Positions 1 to 5,521 of a stretch of 27,480 bases of DNA are shown in pieces. The notes beneath the pieces are model-generated. The model searched no databases. It worked only from the letters and a program-made list of their open reading frames with translations, and was not told the origin of the DNA. Every line of letters starts with the position of its first letter. The first letter of the stretch is position 1. This DNA comes from a virus, in the IMG/VR virus record IMGVR_UViG_3300010296_000059, positions 1 through 27,480 of that record; one strand, written 5' to 3'. The position numbers were made by a program, and so were the translations under genes.

Positions 1-186
1 TTCAAATGCATTAGTATAAGTTCCTTTGCGATTAGTATCAAGATATTTAATTTTTAATTTGCTTGGAGCATGAGGTATATCGCAAGATTTGTCATATACA
101 AACCCTATAATTTCGAAAGATCTTCCATGTCTTTTTTGAAGTGGATTATCAATCTCACAAATGTCACCAATTTTAAAGTTAATCAT
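1..186 (-). CDS. Hypothetical protein, C-terminus beyond the window
   Basis: An open frame reads from an ATG at 186 leftwards off the window edge, giving 62 visible residues (begins MINFKIGDICEIDNPLQKRH) with no stop. The N-terminal stretch, with its short alternating beta-like segments (KIGDICEI, FEIIGFVYD, KLKIKYLD), could be a small barrel or KOW/SH3-like fold, but that is only an impression. The start lies 4 nt after the stop of the nuclease gene at 191, so the two could be cotranscribed from the late promoter at 646-653. I do not recognise the family. It is absent from simple ORF lists only because its stop lies outside the window. Confidence 0.72.
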   Translation of the reverse strand, partial: MINFKIGDICEIDNPLQKRHGRSFEIIGFVYDKSCDIPHAPSKLKIKYLDTNRKGTYTNAFE

Positions 187-190
187 AATT

Positions 191-616
191 TCAATGTTCT
201 TGTAGGTATTCTATCATACTTTGGAGGATTTGGGTATTGTCTCCTACCAGCCCCAGTGCACGATTGCAACTATGACAGAGAAGTCCTCTAACATCACCCG
301 TATCATGACAATGATCTACTGCAAATACATCAGCACCACCACCTCTACCAGATTTTCTACCTTTGGTTTCAGTGGTTCCACAGATAGCACATTTGCCATT
401 CTGTTTTTCTAACATTTCATTATACTCATTCAGTGTAATACCATAACACCTTTTTAAATTTTCATTTCTTTTTTTCAGTGGGTCATAATTTTCTTGTTGT
501 TTTTTTACATAACATTCTTTACATTTTCCATGATACCCATATGCAACTCCATTTCTTTTAGTTTCGTAAAATTCATTAAGTGATTTTTCTTTTTTACATA
601 TCTTACAAGTTTTCAT
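191..616 (-). CDS. Endonuclease VII-like HNH nuclease, probable free-standing homing endonuclease
   Basis: 141 aa. The C-terminal half carries the recombination endonuclease VII signature: a zinc-binding CxxC at C76/C79, the catalytic D101-H102-C-H104 stretch, a second CxxC at C114/C117 and N118 right after it. This spacing parallels T4 gp49 (Zn Cys 23/26/58/61; D40, H41, H43, N62). An extra N-terminal zinc knuckle (C4/C7 with C32/C35) probably binds DNA. The gene sits just downstream of an intron-free psbA but is separated from it by a terminator and has its own late promoter. Known precedent: the free-standing homing endonuclease F-CphI, encoded beside psbA in cyanophage S-PM2, cuts intronless psbA. 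Inference: this is a psbA-linked selfish nuclease. It could instead be a phage resolvase, but the extra zinc knuckle and location favour a mobile element. Nuclease family is confident; homing role is moderate. Confidence 0.9.
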   Translation of the reverse strand: MKTCKICKKEKSLNEFYETKRNGVAYGYHGKCKECYVKKQQENYDPLKKRNENLKRCYGITLNEYNEMLEKQNGKCAICGTTETKGRKSGRGGGADVFAVDHCHDTGDVRGLLCHSCNRALGLVGDNTQILQSMIEYLQEH

Positions 617-645
617 TATTGAAACTTTTATTTCATAACTTCAAC

Positions 646-653
646 TATTTATA
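646..653 (-). promoter_or_regulatory. T4-type late promoter of the HNH nuclease
   Basis: The minus strand reads TATAAATA, an exact match to the T4 late promoter, 29 nt upstream of the nuclease ATG at 616 and directly after the psbA terminator. The nuclease is therefore likely expressed late and independently of psbA. Confidence 0.7.
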
Positions 654-654
654 C

Positions 655-679
655 AAAAAAAGACCTCCAAAGGAGGTCT
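655..679 (-). terminator. Intrinsic terminator of psbA
   Basis: An 8-bp perfect stem (661-668 with 672-679, loop of 3) is followed on the minus strand by a run of T at 655-661. It lies about 27 nt after the psbA stop. Confidence 0.85.
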
Positions 680-705
680 CAAAAAATATTAGATTTTTAG
701 AAAAC

Positions 706-1788
706 TCACCCAATAGAAGGAGCAGTCAAAGCAACAGGAGTTGTTTCGGCAGACGCAAGATCCAAAGGAAAGTTGTGGGCGTTTCTTTCATGGGATACTT
801 CCATTCCCAGGTTTGCACGATTAAGAACATCAGCCCAAGAGTTGATTACACGACCTTGATGGTCAAGGATTGATTGATTGAAATTCCAGCCATTGAGGTT
901 GAATGCCATGGTGCTAACACCAAGAGCAGCGAACCAGATGCCAACAACAGGCCATGCTGCAAGGAAGAAGTGCAGCGAACGAGAATTGTTGAACGAAGCG
1001 TATTGGAAGATCAGGCGACCGAAGTAACCATGAGCAGCAACGATGTTGTAGGTCTCTTCTTCTTGACCAAACTTGTAACCATAGTTTTGGGACTCATTCT
1101 CAGTGGTTTCACGAACCAGCGAGGAAGTAACAAGCGAACCATGCATTGCGGAGAACAACGAACCGCCAAAGACACCAGCAACTCCAAGCATATGGAAGGG
1201 GTGCATCAAGATGTTGTGTTCTGCTTGGAAGACAAGCATGTAGTTAAAAGTACCAGAGATACCCAAAGGCATAGCGTCAGAGAAAGAACCTTGACCAAAA
1301 GGATAGACAAGGAACACTGCAGATGCTGCAGCAACAGGTGCAGAGTAAGCAACCATGATCCATGGACGCATACCAAGACGATAAGAGAGTTCCCACTCAC
1401 GACCCATGTAGCAATAGATGCCAATAAGGAAGTGGAAAATTACTAGTTGGAAAGGACCTCCGTTGTACAACCACTCATCAAGAGTAGCAGCTTCCCAGAT
1501 GGGATAGAAGTGCAGACCAATTGCATTAGAAGAAGGAACAACAGCACCAGAAATAATGTTATTTCCATAAAGTAGTGAACCAGAAACAGGTTCACGAATG
1601 CCATCAATATCTACTGGTGGAGCACCAATAAAGGCAATAATAAAACAAGTTGTAGCAGCAAGTAGAGTAGGAATCATCAAGACTCCAAACCAACCAACGT
1701 ATAGACGATTGTTGGTGCTAGTTACCCACTGGCAAAACTGTTCCCAAGTATTTGATTGTGTTTGTTGACGTGAAAGTGTAGCAGTCAT
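706..1788 (-). CDS. psbA: Photosystem II D1 protein
   Basis: 360 aa, full-length D1 of the photosystem II reaction centre in the thylakoid membrane. Numbering runs one ahead of the usual cyanobacterial D1. Visible hallmarks are the GREWELSYR segment with Glu at canonical position 130 (E131 here, the high-light D1:2 type rather than the Gln of D1:1), the redox-active tyrosine in [11 protein letters not shown], the pheophytin/chlorophyll and iron ligand region [15 protein letters not shown], the PEST-like [22 protein letters not shown] loop, and the [13 protein letters not shown] manganese-ligand tail. A 15-residue extension follows the CtpA processing site. The gene is not interrupted by an intron. 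A strong sigma70-type promoter lies at 1956-1984, with a structured leader between it and the ATG. No clear Shine-Dalgarno sequence precedes the ATG, consistent with translational control by the leader. Role (established for cyanophages): it replaces photodamaged host D1 during infection. Confidence 0.99.
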   Translation of the reverse strand: MTATLSRQQTQSNTWEQFCQWVTSTNNRLYVGWFGVLMIPTLLAATTCFIIAFIGAPPVDIDGIREPVSGSLLYGNNIISGAVVPSSNAIGLHFYPIWEAATLDEWLYNGGPFQLVIFHFLIGIYCYMGREWELSYRLGMRPWIMVAYSAPVAAASAVFLVYPFGQGSFSDAMPLGISGTFNYMLVFQAEHNILMHPFHMLGVAGVFGGSLFSAMHGSLVTSSLVRETTENESQNYGYKFGQEEETYNIVAAHGYFGRLIFQYASFNNSRSLHFFLAAWPVVGIWFAALGVSTMAFNLNGWNFNQSILDHQGRVINSWADVLNRANLGMEVSHERNAHNFPLDLASAETTPVALTAPSIG

Positions 1789-1805
1789 TTTGATAAAAAT
1801 TTAAG

Positions 1806-1907
1806 TAAGACCATCAGGGACATGGTGGAGTTACTATTTCCCAAGACCCCTCGCCTTGGGATATGAGAGACGGATTGTTGACCCTGCCTAGTCTCGGTAG
1901 CGGCAGG
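1806..1907 (-). promoter_or_regulatory. Structured psbA leader, candidate PhotoRC-II-type RNA
   Basis: The roughly 160-nt 5' leader of psbA is unusually hairpin-rich. In minus-strand order there is a 6-bp stem pairing 1902-1907 with 1883-1888, a 6-bp stem pairing 1855-1860 with 1840-1845, and a 5-bp stem pairing 1822-1826 with 1810-1814. The loop of the first hairpin (GAGAC at 1891-1895 on the minus strand) can pair with GTCTC at 1867-1871, suggesting a small pseudoknot. PhotoRC-I and PhotoRC-II are named conserved RNA motifs found upstream of psbA in marine cyanobacteria and phages; this is a good positional candidate, but I have not matched it to a covariance model. Confidence 0.55.
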
Positions 1908-1955
1908 AGTTTGTAACAAAAACCTTAAGGAATTGTCACATTTGTTTACCTATTT

Positions 1956-1984
1956 AGTATAACAGGTGGTCAGGAATTCGTCAA
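1956..1984 (-). promoter_or_regulatory. Early sigma70-type promoter of psbA
   Basis: Minus strand: -35 TTGACG (1984-1979), a 17-bp spacer and -10 TATACT (1961-1956). It precedes the psbA leader by the expected distance. The architecture is nearly identical to the promoter of the hli/petF operon at 3731-3759, which suggests that the host polymerase reads both early. Confidence 0.85.
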
Positions 1985-2012
1985 GCCCTCAAAGTTGAGT
2001 ATTTGTGCTCAA

Positions 2013-2186
2013 TCAGAAGGAGGCATCCCTGACTTCGTAAGAAGTATAACATGGTTGAACCTCCCAGTGCAACCAATCTACTTGTCTTTCTGCAATCATT
2101 TGTTCCAGTTCTTCAACTGTCATACACACCTTAACAGGTTTGCTCGTTTTCTTGTCATAGATGTGGAACATTTGTGTATCAATCAT
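2013..2186 (-). CDS. Small hypothetical protein
   Basis: 57 aa from the chosen ATG at 2186 (MIDTQMFHIYDKK...); the frame opens at another ATG at 2204, and MFHIYDKK at 2171 is a third option. The sequence reads like a compact soluble protein: a beta-like MFHIYDKKTSKPVKVC, a helix TVEELEQMIAERQ, then WLHWEVQPCYTSYEV. No family recognised. It lies between the terminator at 2205-2241 and the psbA promoter, ending 29 nt before the psbA -35 box, so its own transcription is unclear; read-through of that terminator is one option. Real coding seems likely from the amphipathic helix and Trp/Tyr-rich, low-repeat composition. Confidence 0.65.
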   Translation of the reverse strand: MIDTQMFHIYDKKTSKPVKVCMTVEELEQMIAERQVDWLHWEVQPCYTSYEVRDASF

Positions 2187-2204
2187 AAGTTTATTTGTAA
2201 ACAA

Positions 2205-2241
2205 TAAAAAAGAGACCTTCTGTTAGTTGGCAGAGGTCTCT
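2205..2241 (-). terminator. Intrinsic terminator
   Basis: An 8-bp perfect stem (2211-2218 with 2234-2241, loop 15) is followed on the minus strand by a T run over 2206-2211. It would end transcripts coming from the hli/petF operon or from the putative promoter near 2389. Confidence 0.8.
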
Positions 2242-2388
2242 TATGACGCGACGACGATATTCAATTTTATTTAGTCAAGATGTGTCATGGCAGCATTGGC
2301 GAGAGCACAGACCAACTAAAAAGAGACATCGCGGATCCAATTGTTAAAGCGGTCATGGTGAAGTTCATAGGTTTTCATCAGAGGACAT

Positions 2389-2427
2389 ATTATATAGCAT
2401 CATTTTTGTATCATAGTGATACAAAAA
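2389..2427 (-). promoter_or_regulatory. Putative promoter with overlapping perfect palindrome
   Basis: The minus strand has a perfect -10 box TATAAT at 2394-2389 but no consensus -35. Where the -35 should be lies a perfect inverted repeat: 11 nt at 2403-2413 pair with 2417-2427 around a 3-nt centre, each arm containing GTATCA/TGATAC. Such symmetry suggests a dimeric repressor or activator site. It can also form a hairpin in RNA, but it is not a normal intrinsic terminator because no U run follows the stem. Confidence 0.4.
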
Positions 2428-2437
2428 GTATCTATTA

Positions 2438-2518
2438 TTACTCTTTTCCATCTTGTGTCAGCATAGCCGCACCAAAGAAGGTGCCTAAAAGAATTATTCC
2501 TGTTGCTAGAAGTGCCAT
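2438..2518 (-). CDS. 26-aa single-span membrane microprotein (putative)
   Basis: An ATG at 2518 opens a 26-residue frame: a hydrophobic span (MALLATGIILLGTFFGAAML) then a polar tail TQDGKE and tandem stops (TAATAATAG). It follows the second hli gene by 66 nt in the same direction and is the last frame before the palindrome at 2403-2427. Size and topology resemble the tiny one-helix subunits of photosystem II or cytochrome b6f, or a fragment-like Hlip helix, but I cannot match it to PsbT, PsbM, PetN, PetL, PetG or Psb30. No good Shine-Dalgarno is visible upstream, which lowers confidence. It is too short for most gene callers. Confidence 0.45.
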   Translation of the reverse strand: MALLATGIILLGTFFGAAMLTQDGKE

Positions 2519-2584
2519 TGTAGTAATGGAAAAAATTATTTATTTTTTTGATAAGTATAAGTGCTTACTTGTGTCAGTAAGTCC

Positions 2585-2704
2585 TCACCAAATGCCAGGA
2601 ATTATCTGCCCCGTAGTAGCATAAGTTCCTACGGCAATAATAAATCCAAGCATTGCAAGACGTGCGTTGAGGATCTCTGCCTCAGGGGTCCAACCGAATT
2701 TCAT
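2585..2704 (-). CDS. hli: High-light-inducible protein (Hli/Scp)
   Basis: 39 aa from the ATG at 2704, chosen over an upstream ATG at 2776 because AGGAG sits 8 nt before it and the protein then has normal phage Hlip size. The single membrane helix carries the chlorophyll-binding signature (AEILNARLAMLGF; E and N plus R as in ExxNxRxAM), followed by IIAVGTYATTGQ. Hlips are one-helix members of the LHC superfamily that protect photosystem II by binding chlorophyll/carotenoid and dissipating energy. It is part of the early operon starting at 3731-3759, ten nucleotides after the 53-aa gene. This copy lacks the longer N-terminal domain of the first hli gene. Confidence 0.95.
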   Translation of the reverse strand: MKFGWTPEAEILNARLAMLGFIIAVGTYATTGQIIPGIW

Positions 2705-2714
2705 TTTAATTCTC

Positions 2715-2876
2715 CTAAACTTTATAAGTGGTGTGAGGGTTTTGTGTTTTGTTAAGGATAATAACTTTGCTTCCATCGTGTGTGAAAACTAATTCATCAT
2801 CATGATCCCAACAAAGTTCTTCATAAAGGGCGTTAAGTTTCGCCATATCTTCATAGAGAGCGTTATGATTGGTCAT
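2715..2876 (-). CDS. Small hypothetical protein in the hli/petF operon
   Basis: 53 aa from the ATG at 2876 (MTNHNALYEDMAKLNALYEE...). This start overlaps the end of the upstream 84-aa gene by 14 nt, typical translational coupling; the longer frame to 2954 would overlap that gene far more. The first half is a likely amphipathic helix with a partly repeated NALYE motif (residues 5-9 and 16-20). The second half looks like a beta hairpin (ELVFTHDGSKVIIL). It is soluble, acidic and of unknown function. Its place between ferredoxin and hli suggests a role in the photosynthesis module, but that is context only. Confidence 0.7.
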   Translation of the reverse strand: MTNHNALYEDMAKLNALYEELCWDHDDELVFTHDGSKVIILNKTQNPHTTYKV

Positions 2877-3117
2877 GGTGTGCTTTGAGTTCTGGGTTAG
2901 GTAACGATGACTCAAAGATAGAACGCGATTTGTTCTTAATAACGATAAAAGCATCTTTGTTATATTTACGAGTTCCCTTTACTGGAGACCATTTTGTTCC
3001 TGAACCTTCAATTCCATAGACTGATGTACCACCGATCTCTACAACAATATCATCATTAGTAATATCCCATTCTAAAGCAGCATGTGCTTTAATGAGAGCA
3101 TCTTCAGTATAACGCAT
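2863..3117 (-). CDS. Hypothetical protein downstream of ferredoxin
   Basis: 84 aa. The ATG at 3117 overlaps the ferredoxin stop by one base (TGATG), so it is translationally coupled to petF. It begins [17 protein letters not shown], a helix, followed by beta-like segments (DIVVEIGGTSVYGIEG, DAFIVIKNKSRSIFES) and a polar tail. No cysteine cluster, membrane span or catalytic motif is visible. I do not recognise the family. The tight coupling suggests coexpression with the ferredoxin at matched levels. Confidence 0.75.
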   Translation of the reverse strand: MRYTEDALIKAHAALEWDITNDDIVVEIGGTSVYGIEGSGTKWSPVKGTRKYNKDAFIVIKNKSRSIFESSLPNPELKAHHDQS

Positions 3118-3407
3118 CAGTAAAGGTTCTCTTCTTGGTCAGCAAGAACAACACAATCGCTAGTGGGATATGATACACATGTCAAGATAAAACCTTCTTC
3201 AATTTGATCATCATCCAAGAAAGATTGGTCGCTTTGATCTACACTGCCGCTGACAAGTTTACCTGCACATGAAGAGCAAGCACCAGCACGACAAGAATAA
3301 TTTATATCAACACCTGCTTCTTCAGCAGCGTCAAGGATGTATTGATCATCTTCACACTGGAAGGTAGAATCGCCTTCAGCAGATTGAACGGTGATAGTAA
3401 AAGACAT
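3117..3407 (-). CDS. petF: Plant-type [2Fe-2S] ferredoxin
   Basis: 96 aa, the normal length of photosynthetic ferredoxins. The cluster ligands are C39, C44, C47 (CRAGACSSC) and C77; the acidic surface ([14 protein letters not shown]) and the C-terminal EENLY match ferredoxins docking to photosystem I and FNR. It carries electrons from photosystem I to host or phage reductases; in cyanophages it has been linked to supplying phycobilin reductases, though no pcyA/pebS is seen in this window. The ATG overlaps the stop of the 28-aa frame at 3407 (TAATG), and its own stop overlaps the next ATG, placing it in the middle of a tightly coupled early operon. Confidence 0.98.
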   Translation of the reverse strand: MSFTITVQSAEGDSTFQCEDDQYILDAAEEAGVDINYSCRAGACSSCAGKLVSGSVDQSDQSFLDDDQIEEGFILTCVSYPTSDCVVLADQEENLY

Positions 3408-3493
3408 TAGTAAGTTTCGCAGATTTTTTCAACAGATGCTGCCAGGAGAACGAACCAGGCAACGGATATGATTGTAAAGGAAAGTGCTACCAT
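3407..3493 (-). CDS. 28-aa single-span membrane microprotein between hli and petF
   Basis: An ATG at 3493, two nucleotides after the hli stop, opens a 28-residue frame whose TAA overlaps the ferredoxin ATG by one base. It is a single hydrophobic span ([20 protein letters not shown]) with a polar C-terminus VEKICETY that contains one cysteine. The exact fit between two real genes, with coupling on both sides, is strong evidence that it is translated. It resembles in size the low-molecular-weight subunits of photosystem II or cytochrome b6f, but I cannot assign it to a named one. It would insert in the thylakoid or cytoplasmic membrane. Confidence 0.65.
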   Translation of the reverse strand: MVALSFTIISVAWFVLLAASVEKICETY

Positions 3494-3495
3494 TG

Positions 3496-3705
3496 TCAAG
3501 CCACTCCAAAAAATAAGTTTCCTGTAAGAGCATATGATACAGCACCAAAAACGATACCAAGCATTGCCCAGCGACCATTTGCTTTTTCTGCCTTCTCAGC
3601 ATAAGGTTCAATACCATAACGCTCAAGATCTTCCTTCGTCATGTACATAGAAGGTTCCTTGGCAAACATATTCATTTGTCCAAACTCATTTTTAGTAACA
3701 GTCAT
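3496..3705 (-). CDS. hli: High-light-inducible protein (Hli/Scp), long form
   Basis: 69 aa from the ATG at 3705. A longer frame to 3759 is rejected because it would start inside the promoter: -10 TATAAT is at 3731-3736, so RNA starts near 3724. A soluble N-terminus (about residues 1-40, containing MYMTKEDLERYGIEPYAEKAEK) precedes the helix with the chlorophyll-binding signature EKANGRWAMLGIVFGAVSYALTG. It is the first gene of the operon and would protect photosystem II under excess light during infection. No strong Shine-Dalgarno is visible, so the leader is short (about 19 nt) and perhaps weakly initiating. Confidence 0.95.
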   Translation of the reverse strand: MTVTKNEFGQMNMFAKEPSMYMTKEDLERYGIEPYAEKAEKANGRWAMLGIVFGAVSYALTGNLFFGVA

Positions 3706-3730
3706 TTGTTTTGTAACGAAGTGTGACAAT

Positions 3731-3759
3731 ATTATATAGGAAACGTAAAGTTTCGTCAA
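3731..3759 (-). promoter_or_regulatory. Early sigma70-type promoter of the hli/petF operon
   Basis: Minus strand: -35 TTGACG (3759-3754), 17-bp spacer, -10 TATAAT (3736-3731). It is a near-consensus promoter placed 26 bp before the first hli ATG. Confidence 0.88.
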
Positions 3760-3793
3760 GCTAAGAGTGTGCCAGTTTATCAGGTGGTCAAAA

Positions 3794-3801
3794 CATAAAT
3801 A
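3794..3801 (+). promoter_or_regulatory. T4-type late promoter of the secreted-protein genes
   Basis: CATAAATA, 7 of 8 matches to TATAAATA, 18 nt upstream of the ATG at 3819. It stands back to back with the early promoter at 3731-3759, dividing early minus-strand from late plus-strand transcription. Confidence 0.55.
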
Positions 3802-3818
3802 AATACGGATCCAATTAA

Positions 3819-4316
3819 ATGGAAATTATGAGAAAATTAATTCCATTTGCAATGTTATTGATGGCGGCACCAGCACATGCCGATATTACACATAAAATTT
3901 CTTCATCAGTTCAACTTTCAGTAGAAGGTCCTGCAGTACAGTCTACCAGAGTTGGTTCTTCTTATTCTGTATCAGGCGATAACATCGCAGTTACTACTCT
4001 TGGTGGTCTTACTGGCAGTTCTGCAACTGCACCTGCAACTATCAATGCTGGTTCTTATGCAATCAATAATGATGGTCAGGCATTTAGTTTTTCAGAGAAT
4101 CAATTAATTGGAGATACTGTAGTCACCACACAAACAGCATTATCTTCTGGGCAGATTGATACTGCAAACCTCTATGGTAACACAACTACGCAAGTTGGTG
4201 GAACTGCTGGAGCACTTGCAGGAACTATTGACACCGCAGGAACAATTACTTTGACTGCTGGTGGGGCAGGAACTACAGCAACAGGACAATTTGTTAGTGA
4301 TATTACTGTAAGATAA
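3819..4316 (+). CDS. Secreted/virion-type protein with signal peptide
   Basis: 165 aa from ATG 3819, or 162 aa from the second ATG at 3828, which gives the cleaner signal peptide (MRKLIPFAMLLMAAPAHA, then DITHK). The mature part is low-complexity, rich in Thr, Ser, Gly and Ala (for example TLGGLTGSSATAPATINAG and GGTAGALAGTIDTAGTITL), suggesting repetitive beta structure as in surface or fibre proteins. It has no cysteine and no catalytic motif. The next gene starts directly after its stop (TAAATG). The late-type promoter implies a virion or lysis-stage role. Export of a phage late protein to the periplasm is unusual; alternatives include a virion lipoprotein-like or envelope-modifying protein. 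I do not recognise a family. Confidence 0.85.
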   Translation: MEIMRKLIPFAMLLMAAPAHADITHKISSSVQLSVEGPAVQSTRVGSSYSVSGDNIAVTTLGGLTGSSATAPATINAGSYAINNDGQAFSFSENQLIGDTVVTTQTALSSGQIDTANLYGNTTTQVGGTAGALAGTIDTAGTITLTAGGAGTTATGQFVSDITVR

Positions 4317-4769
4317 ATGTATCGTCTAAATGAATCTATCATATTAGGATTGATTTTAGGGGCAATTCATGGACTGCTTCAACCATCTGGAGCAGTTCCT
4401 GTTGTTCCTAATTTTTCTCAAGGTTCAATGACTAGTCATACAGAAACAAGAAGTACAGTAGTAGAAACAATTAATTCAATGGACTATCAAACTGGGTGGC
4501 AATACTCAGTTACTGGAAATAATATAAAAACAAATTCTCCATTATCTCCAAGTGGAGTATCAGAACAAAATCAAACTATTAACGGGGTGACATCTAGATG
4601 GACAGGACTCAGAGCAACAGAGAGACCCAATTGGGAAATCTACACTCAAGGAGGGGCATTTCAATTTACAGAAACTTATTCTGGTCCTGGATTAGTAAAT
4701 CAAACAATTATTCAAAGAGAAACAACAGTAGAATCAATAACAGACACAACCTCAATATTCCAACAGTAA
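4317..4769 (+). CDS. Hypothetical exported or virion protein
   Basis: 150 aa. The ATG follows the previous stop without a gap. The N-terminus is signal-like (MYRLNESIILGLILGAIHGL, then LQPSGAVPVV), with a hydrophobic core over residues 8-20. The rest is polar and Thr/Ser/Gln-rich with aromatic beta-like strands (DYQTGWQYSVTGNNIK, RPNWEIYTQGGAFQFTETY). It has no cysteines. Together with its neighbours it forms a three-gene plus-strand late unit. Function unknown. The last 172 nt overlap, in another frame, the open frame of the next gene. Confidence 0.82.
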   Translation: MYRLNESIILGLILGAIHGLLQPSGAVPVVPNFSQGSMTSHTETRSTVVETINSMDYQTGWQYSVTGNNIKTNSPLSPSGVSEQNQTINGVTSRWTGLRATERPNWEIYTQGGAFQFTETYSGPGLVNQTIIQRETTVESITDTTSIFQQ

Positions 4770-5521
4770 CAGGAGCAATTTTAATTGGATTACTATCCCC
4801 AACTAAAGCGATCGCTGAGACTGTTGGTGGTGTTAGCGCCACAGCTGCTCCTGTTGCTAACTCTTCAGGTAGTGTTACTAATCAAGCAATACAAGTTTTA
4901 CAAGGTCCATACATCACAAACACTTATGGCGGTGGGATCCAGTGTCAGGGACCTACTCTAAACATCACACCATATGTTACTGGTGCTGCGTCAGCACAAA
5001 AACCATATGAACCATATTACTATGATCCAGTTTATGATGTCACAGATAATTTTGGCGCCTTTGATGATGATGGTAGACCAATGGGTGATGGTATTTTAGA
5101 TAATCCAGGTGATATTATTTTTAGAAAAAAGGTAAGGACAGGACAGAAAGATACATACAACCTTTCATTGGGCGTGAGTGCCACCTGGAGCATCCCACAA
5201 GACAAGAAACTACAAGATCAGTGTAAAGAAGCAGCAGCGACTCAAATCGCCTTACAGCAGCAACTAACCGCCAATAAGAGATTGGACTTTGAAATTGCCA
5301 GACTTAAAAATTGTGGCGAATTAATGAAGCAAGGGATTAGTTTTCATCCTCGCAGTCCTTATTATAAAATCTGTGCTGATGTCGTAGTTCAAAATGTTAC
5401 AGAGATTAAACCACATAGACATACTATTCCTTCCCTTTCAAAGACCTCAAAGCGTGTGAGTAAGAACGCTGAAGATCTTGGCGTTCCTTTACAGATAAAA
5501 TCTCAGGTTCTTTACCCCTAA
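4598..5521 (+). CDS. Hypothetical exported or virion protein, start uncertain
   Basis: The open frame gives 307 aa from ATG 4598, but the first ~52 residues lie in another frame of the preceding gene and are Asn/Arg/Ser-rich, unlike the rest. A signal-peptide-like segment (IPTVTGAILIGLLSPTKAIA, then ETVGG) begins near 4757, where only ATT codons are available as starts; AGGAG at about 4770 precedes another ATT. So either the ATG at 4598 is used, a non-AUG start operates, or a frameshift joins it to the upstream gene. The mature part has GGGIQCQGPTLNITPYVTG, a Tyr/Pro-rich EPYYYDPVYD, an aspartate-rich segment, then a helical Cys-containing region (KKLQDQCKEAAATQIALQQQ; KNCGEL; YYKICADVV). Its 3' end overlaps the convergent gene by 98 nt. 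Function unknown. Confidence 0.78.
   Translation: MDRTQSNRETQLGNLHSRRGISIYRNLFWSWISKSNNYSKRNNSRINNRHNLNIPTVTGAILIGLLSPTKAIAETVGGVSATAAPVANSSGSVTNQAIQVLQGPYITNTYGGGIQCQGPTLNITPYVTGAASAQKPYEPYYYDPVYDVTDNFGAFDDDGRPMGDGILDNPGDIIFRKKVRTGQKDTYNLSLGVSATWSIPQDKKLQDQCKEAAATQIALQQQLTANKRLDFEIARLKNCGELMKQGISFHPRSPYYKICADVVVQNVTEIKPHRHTIPSLSKTSKRVSKNAEDLGVPLQIKSQVLYP

Noticed and set aside
874-1446. 190-aa plus-strand open frame opposite psbA
   Set aside because: Antisense shadow of the highly conserved psbA; Cys/Arg-rich composition without domain features.
1963-1972. 10-mer CAGGTGGTCA also present at 3781-3790 near the other early promoter
   Set aside because: Ten-base matches are expected by chance in 27 kb and the positions relative to the promoters differ (spacer versus upstream).
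2285-2368. 27-aa hydrophobic frame downstream of the TATAAT box
   Set aside because: No Shine-Dalgarno and an overlapping alternative 20-aa frame; kept only as part of the short-transcript finding, not as a gene.
2280-2624. 114-aa plus-strand open frame
   Set aside because: It runs over the palindrome, a terminator-flanked region and the antisense of hli; no ribosome-binding site, and its composition is not protein-like.
3429-3626. 65-aa minus-strand frame overlapping hli
   Set aside because: Out-of-frame shadow of the hli gene and the 28-aa gene.
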